Source: Nigrospora sphaerica (taxonomy: Eukaryota > Ascomycota > Sordariomycetes > Amphisphaeriales > Apiosporaceae). Taken from it: a stretch of DNA of 64,000 nucleotides. Under the pieces are notes generated by a model that searched no databases, was not told the origin of the DNA, and was given only the letters and a program-made list of their open reading frames with translations. The translations under genes and the position numbers were made by a program. The stretch spans positions 1,488,001-1,552,000 of the forward strand of contig JAGVVL010000015.1 of the NCBI GenBank assembly GCA_018287875.1, read 5' to 3'. Positions within the stretch are counted from its first letter, which is position 1, and the number at the start of each line of letters is the position of its first letter. Of this stretch, positions 45,521 through 55,831 are shown in pieces.

Positions 45521-46913
45521 GGTTCGGGGCGTCGTTGTCTGTTCAAGTCGGTCCGTGGGTTTTAGGTTGGCCGTGGCGCCCATCACGAGGCGTGCGCGGA
45601 CGGGCCTGAATGGCACTGATTGGCGCGCGCCGACGGCAAATGGTGCCCCTGACTCACAGCAATCAAGAGCACCGGGCCTGTTGGAACTGGAACTGGGACT
45701 GGGACGTCGGCGGCATCGCGGCCGTGGGAGGGAAGACGAGGAGCGTCGACGATGTAGGTTATCCGGGGTCTACCCGGACGAGGGAAGGGAGGAATGCGAT
45801 GCCCTACGCGTTGCGTTACGGAGTACATGGCATGGCATGGCCTGGCATCCATTGGCACGCGCAGCCATGGTTGGCACCCCGGCCCGACGCTGACGACGCG
45901 ATGGCTCGCGTCGTCCCATACTTAGTTGGTGCAGAGCAACAGGGTCGATTGCGGCTGGTGGTGTTACCTACATGTACTCCGTACTAAAATGTAGCTACAT
46001 ACCTGCCTCACTTTCTATTCGCTGGTAGGCCAATGATGCTGTATACGCCGATTCGAAAGGAGGTGTAATCTTCAATATCATTCATTCCTGCTGTCGCCGC
46101 TATAAATTGCACGTCACTCGAGCGGCCGATTCAGTCAATGACGGACGCGCAGCGCATGCGCACCATGGCAGTTCGGGGGACGTTTGCATGGCGGAGAAGC
46201 CCCAACAGTGGCAGAAACATAGTATTTTAATTATAACTGGGGGGATCTCTAGGTAGCCTCCGCTCGCGGGTCCGTTGATTAGACGTGCTCCTATAAGATG
46301 GGATGCGAACCCTCAAACATCTCCCATCCATAGTAATACATGATGCATGGGGAGTACTATAGGCAAAGTATGGGGAGTACTGTAGGTAAGATGTATGGGG
46401 AGTACTTTCGGTACATCAAATTGTACGTGACTGGAGCTATAACCTACTTAGTAGGTCGCTAATAAGACATGTAGCAAGCAGGCCGTTCACCATGACTAAA
46501 GTAGGTTGCCCATGACACCCATATGCTTCACAAGACACAAGGCACTCCCTTCTCCTCTCCGTTCTTTACGACGCACCCGCCGCCGAAGCCGCCACCCCAT
46601 CCCATCCCATTCCATTGCCCGTCGGACCTGGACGGAACAACGGCGAACGGTATCCCTTCGCCTCGACCGGGCCTTAACGAGACTGCCCCAGCGCCCCTCC
46701 AGCTTTCTGAACGGGGTTAAGCGTCAGGCACCACCGAGGGCCACTCGACCTGCAGCGATCCCATAGTGGCTGACCGACTGGAGCGGGAACTGGAGCTGGG
46801 AGCTGGAGCTGGAGTTGGGGCCAAATTCCGCCCGCAACCAGACAGGAGTAGGCCCGCCTGCCAGCAAGCCAGCGTAGCCGAAGCCGTCTGATCCATTCCA
46901 TCACAATCCACCC
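45521..46913. other. Divergent intergenic region with a triplicated 12-mer
   Basis: This lies between the divergent two-TM and Zrg17-like genes. It holds three copies of ATGGGGAGTACT at 46347-46406, TACCTACATG/TAGCTACAT-like motifs at about 45965-46005, and a CTAGGTAG at about 46250. No coding family was recognised. Confidence 0.6.
46347..46406. repeat. Three direct copies of ATGGGGAGTACT
   Basis: Exact 12-nt copies begin at 46347, 46370 and 46395, spaced 23 and 25 nt, and each ends in the palindrome AGTACT. They sit about 510-570 nt upstream of the Zrg17-like start codon. Helical-phase spacing of about two turns is suggestive of binding sites, but this is inference. Confidence 0.8.
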
Positions 46914-48476
46914 ATGGCTCCTGGCACTGGCGGCCGACCACAGCCCATCTTCATCGCCCCAGCGGTAAGGCCACCTTCGCCGCCTTCACCTGACCATCGC
47001 GCTTCTTCCTATCCCGTGGGGAGTTACCAGAGCCAGACCAGCGCGCCTCTTCTCTGCGTCCCCGACGGCCACAGCCACGGCCACGGCCCTACTGATCATT
47101 ACGACGGCAACGGCGACGATAGCCACGCGGGGGCCTTCTACGACCCCGGCCGCCTCTCACCCGTGGCGCCGACCTTCGCTCATCAGGCTTCATTGCTCTC
47201 CCCGACCTTCGCGGCCATGTCTTCGCGCCCGTCTTCTTCCGCCGGCTTTGCCAAGGAGAACACGCCCCCCGTGGACCCGGCCCCGAGCGCGAACAATCCG
47301 TTCAACTTCCAGACCCAGATCATATCGACGGCGCCCGTCAAGCCCAATGTCGGCCAGCGGCGCGGCCACAAGTACAAACACAGCTCCGTGTCGACCCAGC
47401 ACCAGATATTTCAGGAGCCGCCGCCCCGCGCCCCCCTGGCCCTGCCGCGCGACCTGCCGGTGCCGACCATCAAGGAGGCGTGGAAGTCGACGTCCAAGGA
47501 CCAGCGCAGACGGGTATACTGGTGCTGCTGCCACTTTGCCGTGGCCTTTTGGGTCTTCCTCTCGGCCCATGGCTCCCTGGCCATGACGGCGCTGTCCCAC
47601 TTGGTCTTCTTCGACGTGGGGAGCGCGGCCGTGTGCGTGGCCGTGGACGTGCTGGGCAACTTTGAGGTCTGGAAGCGCAGCAGCATCCGGCACCCCTTCG
47701 GGCTGGAGAGGGCCGAGGTGCTGGCGGGCTTCGCCATGAGCGTGTTCCTGATTTTCGGCGGCTTCGACCTCGTCAGCCACAACCTCAAGCACGTGCTGGA
47801 GGGGCTGGGCGAGCACGAAGCCCACCACCCGGACCCGCACGGTGGCGAGGCGGCGCGCATACCGCCCGGCACCATCGACCTGGCCAGTTTGGCCGCCATC
47901 GTGGCCACGCTTGTTAGCGCCTACGGGTTGAGGAACCACGGCCGCATCAGCAGGATCATGCGCGTGAGCTACTTGGCCAGCCTCCCCAGCATCCTGTCCA
48001 ACCCGTTCCATTTCCTCACCCTGTCGACCTCTTTCACGATGCTGATGCTGCCGCTGCTTTCGATTCCGATCCCCGTTTGGCTGGATGGGGCCGTCTGCGG
48101 GCTTGTAGCCGTTGCCATGTTCGCGTTGGGTGTCCGGCTGGCCGTCGCCCAGGGATTCATGCTTCTGATGTCGTATGGCGGACGGTCGAGCTCCTCGTCC
48201 AAGAATAGGGATATCGGCGTCGGCGACGTCGTGAGCGAGATCGAAGCCGAGCCGAGTGTGGAGCGGGTCGAGGAAGCACAGTTCTGGCAGGTCCACTACG
48301 GACTGTGCATGGCCAACCTGAAGCTTTGCGTGGCCAAGGGGGCCGATGATACTGCGGTGAGCCGGCTGCGGACGCGCATCTCGGCCCTGGTACAGAACCG
48401 GTTGGGAGAGGGCTATGGTAAGGGGAATAGCCTGCGCTGGGAGGTCAGCTTGCAGACGAGAACAGAAGGCAGGTAA
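46914..48476 (+). CDS. ZRG17: Cation diffusion facilitator, Zrg17-like zinc transporter subunit
   Basis: A single exon gives 520 aa. The N-terminal ~195 residues are cytosolic, Pro/Ser-rich, and include a His/Asp-rich stretch (DGHSHGHG at 51-58, then DHYDGNGDDSH). Membrane segments begin at about 203. The second helix carries H229 and D234 (SHLVFFD), and the diagnostic CDF loop HPFGLERAEVLAGF is at 260-273. The helix corresponding to the second metal half-site (NPFHFLTLSTSFTMLML) lacks the usual HxxxD pair. This pattern, and the short C-terminal domain, fit Zrg17/ZnT5-type partners that act with Msc2 to move zinc into the ER or Golgi. The assignment to Zrg17 rather than another CDF is moderately firm. 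The symbol is given by analogy with yeast. Confidence 0.85.
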   Translation: MAPGTGGRPQPIFIAPAVRPPSPPSPDHRASSYPVGSYQSQTSAPLLCVPDGHSHGHGPTDHYDGNGDDSHAGAFYDPGRLSPVAPTFAHQASLLSPTFAAMSSRPSSSAGFAKENTPPVDPAPSANNPFNFQTQIISTAPVKPNVGQRRGHKYKHSSVSTQHQIFQEPPPRAPLALPRDLPVPTIKEAWKSTSKDQRRRVYWCCCHFAVAFWVFLSAHGSLAMTALSHLVFFDVGSAAVCVAVDVLGNFEVWKRSSIRHPFGLERAEVLAGFAMSVFLIFGGFDLVSHNLKHVLEGLGEHEAHHPDPHGGEAARIPPGTIDLASLAAIVATLVSAYGLRNHGRISRIMRVSYLASLPSILSNPFHFLTLSTSFTMLMLPLLSIPIPVWLDGAVCGLVAVAMFALGVRLAVAQGFMLLMSYGGRSSSSSKNRDIGVGDVVSEIEAEPSVERVEEAQFWQVHYGLCMANLKLCVAKGADDTAVSRLRTRISALVQNRLGEGYGKGNSLRWEVSLQTRTEGR

Positions 48477-50254
48477 GGAAGTAGAGGGGCAGAGACGCGG
48501 CTAGCTATGGTGTCTTGATGCTACAATAGGATCTAGATTGGTCCAGCTGTGCACTCGTCCGTGTGTCTGCTCTCTGAAGAGCTCTACAGGCAAAAGAGAC
48601 AAATCAGGAACGAGAATACACGGTAACCTGTAACCGATGTGATTGCACTTTTTGTCGGTGCCCAACTCCTCGAGGAAGCTGCGATATGGACCGTAGCTGA
48701 TATTAGCACATTCCGCCATGGTATTGCAAAGAGAAACCCATATATGTCTGTGAAATATCATAGTGGCACACAGTTTACGGGAAGGCGTACTAGTACCGGG
48801 TAGATTTTTATTAAGTAAGCGCGCATTACACTGCAGCCCGCTAGCCGTGCATTATGGGGGCGCTCTTGCCAGGCTGACCCACCTCGCAGGGCTCCTGTAT
48901 AAAAAAAAGATAACTGAATTTTCCGCTCAACCGCACTCTTCCTCCTTCCTCAACACCCCCCAACGCAACCTGACAAAACGAGGGCTGCAGAACCATCCCA
49001 ACGGACCGCCCGCTCCGACCGGACGGAAGCCAGGCGCGCGGCGCTCCCTCGAGCCGACATACCCGACGCGATTCACCCCCCCGAGGTAGGACGGGATCGG
49101 CCCTGGTACTGCGCCAGCCAGCCTTGACGGGAACCGAGGACGCGGCGATGCACTCTGGCGACGTTCCCGCTGCTGTATATCCCGGCGGCGCCGGTCGAGG
49201 GCCGATCCCGATGTAGCCTCTTTGCCCGGACATCTTCATGGACTTCCTCCCCCCACAGCGTCACATTTTCCCCTCCAGCCCTGCGCATCTTGCTTGTGCC
49301 CGAGGGGGGCTCGTCCTTTCGAGACGGTGCCCAAAACAGAAAGCATTGATTCCCCCCACAACCCCTCCCCCACTGCCCGAAATCCGCTTCAAAATATGCT
49401 AGAGCTTGCCGTCTCGTATTACTTTCTACAACGAGCAAGTGTGGACAGTGAAGCAAGATGAAAACAAGGGCCGGCGGAACCTTCTGCCGGTCCTCCCCCG
49501 GGTTCCCGAGAGCCGTCTCAACCCCCCTCGCGGGGTGGACGCTGGGGGCTTGGAGGAGACATTTCCGTATTGTGCCCTCTGCGTTTTGCACCTTGTGACT
49601 CGCCTAGCTACCTGCCTAGCACCCTGTACTGGGCGCCAAGTTGGACGTGGTGACGCTGCCGGGAGCTGGGCCGATCACGCCATGGCCCGTTGTCGTGCGT
49701 TCAGCTTCCCTGGGAAGACGGTCTAGTTAATAAACCCGTGACAGCGCGTAGCGACTTGACACGGCTCTGAGGTTTCAAGCAACCAAGACCTAAGACGCCA
49801 TTGGTAAGAGATTGATTCGTGTTTCCTCGGACTGTTAATCGGCATTACGTTCCACCATGTTGCCAGTTGCTTGGGTATCTTCACAGGTTAGCCGTAGCTT
49901 GCTTGCCCTGGGCATCAACAGACCAACATTGTGCGATGACTAACGTGTCACCACAGACGCGGCGAAATAGGTACCGGTCACGCAGTATATCAAACCGGTG
50001 TTACAACTCATGTCGCGAGCTTGGCCCAACAGCGGTATCCCATGACACAAAAGAAACGAGTCAGTGACGTTGATTGGAGTGCCCGGTGGCGGTTGGCAAT
50101 CGTTGGGTTGCTACCGCGGTTATTCCATCGCCCCCTTCCTATAACCCTGCAAGACGTCGGCCGGCTCACAGCTTGCTCTCGCTGGGCGGGCTTTCGACAC
50201 ATCAGCCGGTCCACCAAGCGGGCGTCTCGTCGGACATGTTTCACTTCCGCCCAC
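48477..50254. other. Convergent intergenic region without recognisable gene
   Basis: This lies between the 3' ends of the Zrg17-like and glyoxalase II genes. Unassignable frames occur on both strands. A T-rich/A-rich patch with an A7 run lies at about 48900. Confidence 0.6.
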
Positions 50255-51772
50255 TCACTTGAAGTTGTTCTTCATCTCGCGCAGTTTGGCCATCACCTCG
50301 ATAGGGTCCGTTTCTCCTGTGGCCTTCTGGATCTCGGGGTCCTAGTTTTGTCAGCCAGTCGATTATCTTCTCCCGGGTACAGGCTCGCTTACCTCGACTC
50401 TCATGAAAACATTGTGCTCCTTTGGCGGTTCCCACATTAGCTCTTGACTCGGGGCACGGCAGATACGAGGGGGTGTAGGACTCTCTACCTTCTCGTCGCC
50501 GATGGTGAAGTGACCCTGGGTCTCTTTGTGGTCCTCGGCATACGACTGCAGTTTCTTAACCGCCTCCGTCTGGAGGACCGAGATGCCGAACTTGACGTTG
50601 GCCTTGGTGTATTCATGGCCCGGCTGGTCCGCGTTAGCCAGGCATGTACACGCAGCCTCCGTACGAAGAGGCGGGGACTTACGTAGACCTTGGTGTCGTC
50701 CGGCAACGATGCCAGCGTCTTGTTCAACGCCTTGTGCATCTCGGCCGCCGTGCCCTCGAAGAAGCGGCCACACCCTGGGTGAGAGCGTCTCGTAAGCTTT
50801 TCTGTAGTGGCCCGGGGAATGAAAAAGAAGACGTACCACCATGGAACAAGGTGTCGCCCGTGAACACGGCCTTCTGGTCGCCGTCCTGCATGTACCAGCA
50901 AATGCTGTCCTGGGTGTGGCAGGGGGTGTAAAGACCCTTGACGGCGATGTCGCCCAGCTTGAAGCCCTCTCCATTGTCAGGCGTCTGCGTCACCCCGTCA
51001 CATTCCTTACCGCCGATCACAGGCAGGTCAGGCTTGCCAAGCTCCGTCAGCTGATCGACGTGTCAGCCCGTCTTCCCGCATGCACACTGGGGAAACGAGT
51101 AAGTACCGACCATCTGCTTGTTACCTCCGGCATGGTCCCAATGGCTGCCGAGGCGGTTAGACATTGGCCACGCTGGTCGATGACGGACGGGGAAGGAGGC
51201 ACGCACTGGTGTGTGTTGACAATGGCCGTCAGGTTGATCTTGCCATCTTCGATGGCCTTCTTCAGGACGGGGGCGACCCTACAGCACCCGTGAGCTCGCC
51301 GACTCCTCCAGTCGGGGGTTCCGTGGCCGGCCAGCTTACTCCTCGGGATGGGCCGGGTCAATTATGACAGCATCCTTGGACTTGTCGTCGACAACGAGGT
51401 AGGCGTAGTTGTTGCTACTGCCAACCCCTACGTGGCAGAAGTCCCGTCGAGCGTGAGCCAAGTGGGGGACAGCCAGAAGCGACGTACGAGGTGGGGGAGG
51501 GCGTCAGGTCCTTACACATGGGGATCGACTGGATATGCATGGCGCGGGAGAGGGCGGTCTGGCCGACGTGTTAGTCCGCACGGATCCGAATCTCTCAGGG
51601 AAAGCGCTGTCGCCGTATCGCGTCGGCCGGTAGTCAGGCCGAGGGATATCGGCCCTTGGACTGGGGCTTGGCGGGCGGTCCTCGGAACGGGCCACCGGGG
51701 GGCACTTACGGCGGTTGCGAGATTTCCGAGTTTCCGATACGTCAGCGGCCGAGCCGATAGTATACGATTCAT
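50255..51772 (-). CDS. Glyoxalase II (hydroxyacylglutathione hydrolase), ten exons, probable mitochondrial and cytosolic forms
   Basis: Exons in minus order: 51772-51710, 51558-51516, 51427-51340, 51278-51207, 51144-51111, 51050-50837, 50774-50683, 50623-50489, 50419-50393 and 50341-50255, giving 284 aa. The enzyme hydrolyses S-D-lactoylglutathione to D-lactate and glutathione. The metallo-beta-lactamase zinc motif THHHWDH is at 87-93, formed across an intron. Further metal-site motifs are CHTQDS, FTGDTLFHGGCGRFFEG and PGHEYTKAN. Exon 1 encodes 21 residues rich in Arg and lacking acids, a typical mitochondrial presequence. A second Met at residue 28 (MHIQSIPMW) matches the usual cytosolic start. 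Odd points: the intron after exon 5 has a GTCGGT donor, and the exon 9 acceptor (AAAG/GAG) could alternatively lie 21 nt earlier. Confidence 0.9.
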
Positions 51773-52070
51773 AGGGAACGGGCGTGTGTTCGTTTCCGTT
51801 TGATTTGCGATGTCGACGGTCGGCTCAGTTCTGGATACCCTCTGAAAACTGGCAGGTGGCAGTCGTTCGATGTATGCAGAATTATGACGGATAGGTGGGT
51901 TTCATGATGACATCTAGAGCTTACTGACGAATGGGGACGTGGCAGCTGCCACGGCATGAAGTGCAGCTGGCGTCGACACCAGACAATGCAACACCGGATT
52001 GGCGCATTGCGCCATTGTGTTTCGGGGACCGAAATACGAGTGATGGATATTCTATACTCGCCGTCGTTGC
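51773..52070. other. Short intergenic spacer
   Basis: This separates the glyoxalase II start codon from the LAS1 stop codon on the same strand. No further gene is visible. Confidence 0.6.
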
Positions 52071-53534
52071 CTATACTACGCCTATGGGCTTCGGCTCCCA
52101 CTTGCCCTCGTACCTCGACCAACCTTTTGTCCGAGTCGAGCCGTCGGCCGGCGTGTTCTGCTTGAGGGCCTGTGACGGGCCAGCAGCAAGATCCTCGTGA
52201 GGGGGCTCCGGCAACCTTTTCTCGACTTGCGGCTCCGCTCCGGCCCGCGAGGTGGCTTCCCTTTCGGCCCGAGCCTCGACAATCTGTCGCGACATTTGAA
52301 ATGCCCCTACGAGGATGCGTGGGTTCTCAGTAGTAGATTGAATCACGGACAGCGCGTCGACGACAAGCGGCTCGCCAAACTGCTTCAGACGTTGCTGCTC
52401 CCGTGTATTTCGCTTCGCGGCATCGTCCAGCCCAAGGTACGCCATCAGGAACCTGATGCATGCCTCTTGCTCGGAGCCGCCAACGCTGTCTCCAGCATCG
52501 CCATCCGGTAGATGGCGCCAGTAATAGTGCCATATCCAGTCCAACGCCTTCTGGGCGGCGGACCGGAGCTTCAGCAGGGAGGGCATCTGCTCGTGGGTGC
52601 ACTGATGCCTCAGCTCGACGAAAGTTGCCGGCAACTCGATAGTCTTGGCAATCGAATACATGCTTTGCTTCTGCTGCTTGTCTTGGTGGCCATCCAGCAG
52701 TCCGGTGACGAAGCTGTGAACCATCAGCCCTTGTTCCGCAGAGGGGCGGAAGCCCGGCCTCGGTGGCTTCATCGGGGCAGTACGAAAGAGGTGTGCCGTG
52801 CTGCGGCCCACGGCCGCCCCTCAAAGCTTGTGCAGAGGCTGAGGCGAGCAATCGCGGACTACACGAGTCGCCTAGACCGACGGCGGCCGGCGACCGGACG
52901 AGAGCACAGCCCAAACTCGGTGAGCAGTGCGACCGGCACGGCTGGGGGAGCGAAAAAGCAACGGTCTGGACCCCATGACGGCGACAAGACGGGCAAGCGG
53001 GCGGGATATGACGAGGGCGGCCTGCGAAAGAAAGTCCGCCCTCGGGGACCGACGGCGGGGTCTCACGTCCAGCGGAAAAGTCTGGTGGCTATGGCCGCCG
53101 GCGGGGGCAGGGCCGAAGAATTAAAACAGGGGTGCGCGCAACCCAAACCTGCCGGGAAGAGAACCCGAGGGGGCGAAGAAGGCAGAAAGGCAGACGTACC
53201 GGCTGAAGGCTGAGGCGTAGGCCAGGCGGAGGGCCGACGAACAAGTGCTCTCGTTCAAGAGGGCGGCTGTCAGGAGGCTCGTAGACTCGACCATGTGGGG
53301 ACAGCCCCCGCGCTGCATCCAGATGGACACGCGCGACACGGCACGCCGCCGCTGGCTCTCAGCATCCTGCGGATCCGTCGCGGCGGGTGCTGCAGTGGCG
53401 CTGGCCCTGGTGCTCGCGCCGGCCGCCGTCGGGGGCGGCCGAGGCGGCCGAGGCGGCGACGTCGGGTAGAACTGCTGCCGGACCTTCAATAGTTCTGCCC
53501 GGTCCCGCCAGGGCGTGTGGACGTACTGGACCAT
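52071..53534 (-). CDS. LAS1: Las1, pre-rRNA ITS2 endonuclease (HEPN domain)
   Basis: Two exons in minus order, 53534-53200 and 52713-52071, give 325 aa. The start [11 protein letters not shown] is the family N-terminus. The splice (GTACGT donor, CAG acceptor) restores [16 protein letters not shown], which is continuous in homologues, so the 486-nt intron is credible though unusually long for this window. The HEPN active-site motif R147-X4-H152 (RHQCTH) is intact, followed by [18 protein letters not shown]. The C-terminal end [11 protein letters not shown] also matches. In yeast Las1 works with the Grc3 kinase to cut ITS2 during 60S ribosome maturation in the nucleolus. The protein is shorter than yeast Las1 (502 aa), mainly in the low-complexity C-terminal part. 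Confidence 0.92.
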
Positions 53535-54242
53535 GACGAGGAACACCCGTCGCTTCGCGATGGGGAGGGGGGGAAGGAGGGTGATCGGGGTGGCGGTCAA
53601 GGATGGCCGTGGTGGTGGGTGTGCGCGCAAATCAAGGGTAGCTGTTGGACCGGGCGGCGGAAAAAAAAATGCGACGTCTATTGTTAACTTTTACCGAGTG
53701 CGTACGACTACACGCCCTGAGTAACGGCGCGCGGGCCCAAGAACCCGGCTGGTCGTGCTTCCAGACCAGCGCCGCTCATAAGCCAGTCACATGGCGGCGT
53801 CGCTGGGCGGCATGGCCCCAATTTATTATAGTTCGATTCACGGAGGAGGCGCCGTGATCGTGGACAGTCAGTTTTGGTGTTGCTGTTCATGATTCGGAGC
53901 CAGTCCGTCAGATATTTTCAGCCCCGAACCGCTGGCTCGGGGCGTTTGCCCTGGCGAGCGGGGATTCGTACGTACATGTACTCAGAACAACAGCAACACG
54001 CCCCAAGAGGGCCACACTTCAAGCTCCCGCTGGTACATGGGTCTTTGCCACTTGGGGTCTTTGAGTTGGGAGGGAGGGGGGTATGGAGCTCTATTGACAC
54101 GCTACCTATGGGCGTGTGGTCGTTCAGCTACTGTCTAGCAATCTTTCTAAGGCGCTCCCCGTCCCCATGCAACGACGCCGCCATACGACACCGTCATGAT
54201 TCGCCGAGGTGGGGTTGGCTGGCGTGTTCCCTCACGCATCGC
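53535..54242. other. Intergenic region
   Basis: This is the 5' side of LAS1 facing the 3' side of LYS9. No gene was recognised; an A9 run lies at about 53661-53669. Confidence 0.6.
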
Positions 54243-55831
54243 CTACGAAACCGTCTTCTCGACCAGGTAGATGCCGTACTTCTCCTTGAGCTCCTTCATC
54301 AACGGATCGTTGATCTTGGGAGACATGGGAGCCAGGATGCCCTTCTCCGAGAGGGTGCCGTTCAGCACCTGCTTGACGGCGACGGCGCACGGCACGCCGA
54401 CGAGCTTGGCCATGGCCGAGTAGCCCTTGGGGTCGCCGTACTCGCAGAGGGTCGAGGTTCTGGTCTCCCGCGAGCCATCCTTGTGCTCGATCTCGAACCG
54501 GTGCTGCAGCATGACAAAGTCGCGCTCACCCTCCTCGTACTGCATCTTCTTCTCGAGGCTCGCGCACAGGCAGTCGAGCGGGTTGCCCCGGGGCGTGATC
54601 TTTTCATCCGAGAAGATGCCAATCCAGCGCAGACCGCCCAGGATTCTGTCCTTCTCCTCGGCCGAGTCAAACGCGGCCTTGGATACGACGGCCGCCTCGA
54701 GGTCCGAAGCGCTGCTGGACGACGCGCCGAGGATCTTCTGTGTGGCTTCCTTCCAGGGCACGGCTTGCTTCAGGACATCCTGCTCCGTGTCGTCCAAGAA
54801 GCCGATGTCGACGAGGACGCGGATGAACTGGGGGAAGCCCTGGTACCTCAGGGTGCCACGGATGATGGTCTGCGCCTCGGGAATGTTGTATCTCTCCTTG
54901 TACGGCGTCGAGTCGCGGTTCGGGTACGCGACGAAGGCGTAGCCGGGGTAGATAAAGTAGGGCTTAGCAGTGCTCATCAGCTCCTTGCCCTCGACCTCCT
55001 TGATCTGGCCGTCTTGCCAGTACTTGGCGGCGTTTCTCAGAGCCAGGAGCACGCCTCGGGAGGACCACGAGAACTTGTAGCCCAGCGGGTTGTCCGAGTT
55101 CTCGGGAGCGGGGAGACCACCGCAGTAGGACAAGAAGCTGAGGATCTTGCCGCCGGCCTGGTGGACCTCCTCGATCGTCTTGACGGCGTAGAGGTGGTCG
55201 AGACCTAGAAGCGCCCCTAGTCAGCCCGCCAATGCTCGCAATACTGCGTCTCGGCCACCCGAGGCCCTGTTTTGCGCCGCAGACGTACCGGGGTCCAGGC
55301 CGATCTCGTTCATGACGGTGATGCCGGCGTCCTTGCACTGCTGGTCCAACTCCATCATGGCGGGCGACACGTAGCTCGTCGTGACGACATGCTTCTTCTG
55401 GCGGATGGCCGACTTGATGACGGTGGCATGGAAGGTGTAAGGGATCAGGCTGATGACCAGGTCGTGCTTGGCCACCTCGGCATCCAAGGCCTGGTCGTCC
55501 GTGACATCGAGAGAAACCGGGGTGGCGTGCTTGACGCCCTGGGACAGCGACTGCGCCGAGGCGAGGGTTCGGCAGGCTGTACGACGCCCACCAAAGTTAG
55601 CGGCTGCAATTTCGATGATTCCTCGCCCATTGCCGCGGCCCAGCTTCACCAGCGCGGGCGTCGCAGGAGAAGGGTCTGCTCACCAACCGTAACGGGGATG
55701 CCGGCCTCGCTGAGGATGTCGAGGGTGGGGCGAGTCACAAACCCAGCCCCGAGCATTAACACTCTGTAGCGGGCAAGAATTAGCTAGTGAGCCTCCTAGG
55801 ACGCGCAGGAAGCATACTTTTGAGACGCCAT
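54243..55831 (-). CDS. LYS9: Saccharopine dehydrogenase (NADP+, L-glutamate-forming), lysine biosynthesis
   Basis: Four exons in minus order, 55831-55818 (14 nt), 55763-55684, 55576-55289 and 55204-54243, give 447 aa, almost exactly the yeast length of 446. Joins restore MASQKVLMLGAGFVTRP, PVTVACRTLAS and NEIGLDPGLDHLYAVKT. The dinucleotide-binding motif GAGFVTRP is at about 10-17. Other family segments are LVISLIPYTFH, VTTSYVSPAM, SYCGGLPAPE and NPLGYKFSWS. The enzyme condenses alpha-aminoadipate semialdehyde with glutamate to form saccharopine in the fungal alpha-aminoadipate pathway. The first exon is only 14 nt, ending within codon 5. A 444-aa frame on the plus strand is a shadow. Confidence 0.96.

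Noticed and set aside
44142..45893. Long alternative frames (417-aa minus, 338-aa plus) over the polyQ gene
   Set aside because: Both are repetitive Arg/Ala/Pro or Cys-run sequences produced by the CAG repeat and high GC; the chosen frame alone has coherent membrane segments.
47190..48296. 368-aa minus-strand open frame
   Set aside because: It is antisense to the Zrg17-like gene and is His/Gly/Arg-rich shadow sequence.
53874..55208. 444-aa plus-strand open frame
   Set aside because: It is antisense to LYS9; no recognisable family and the opposite strand is certain.
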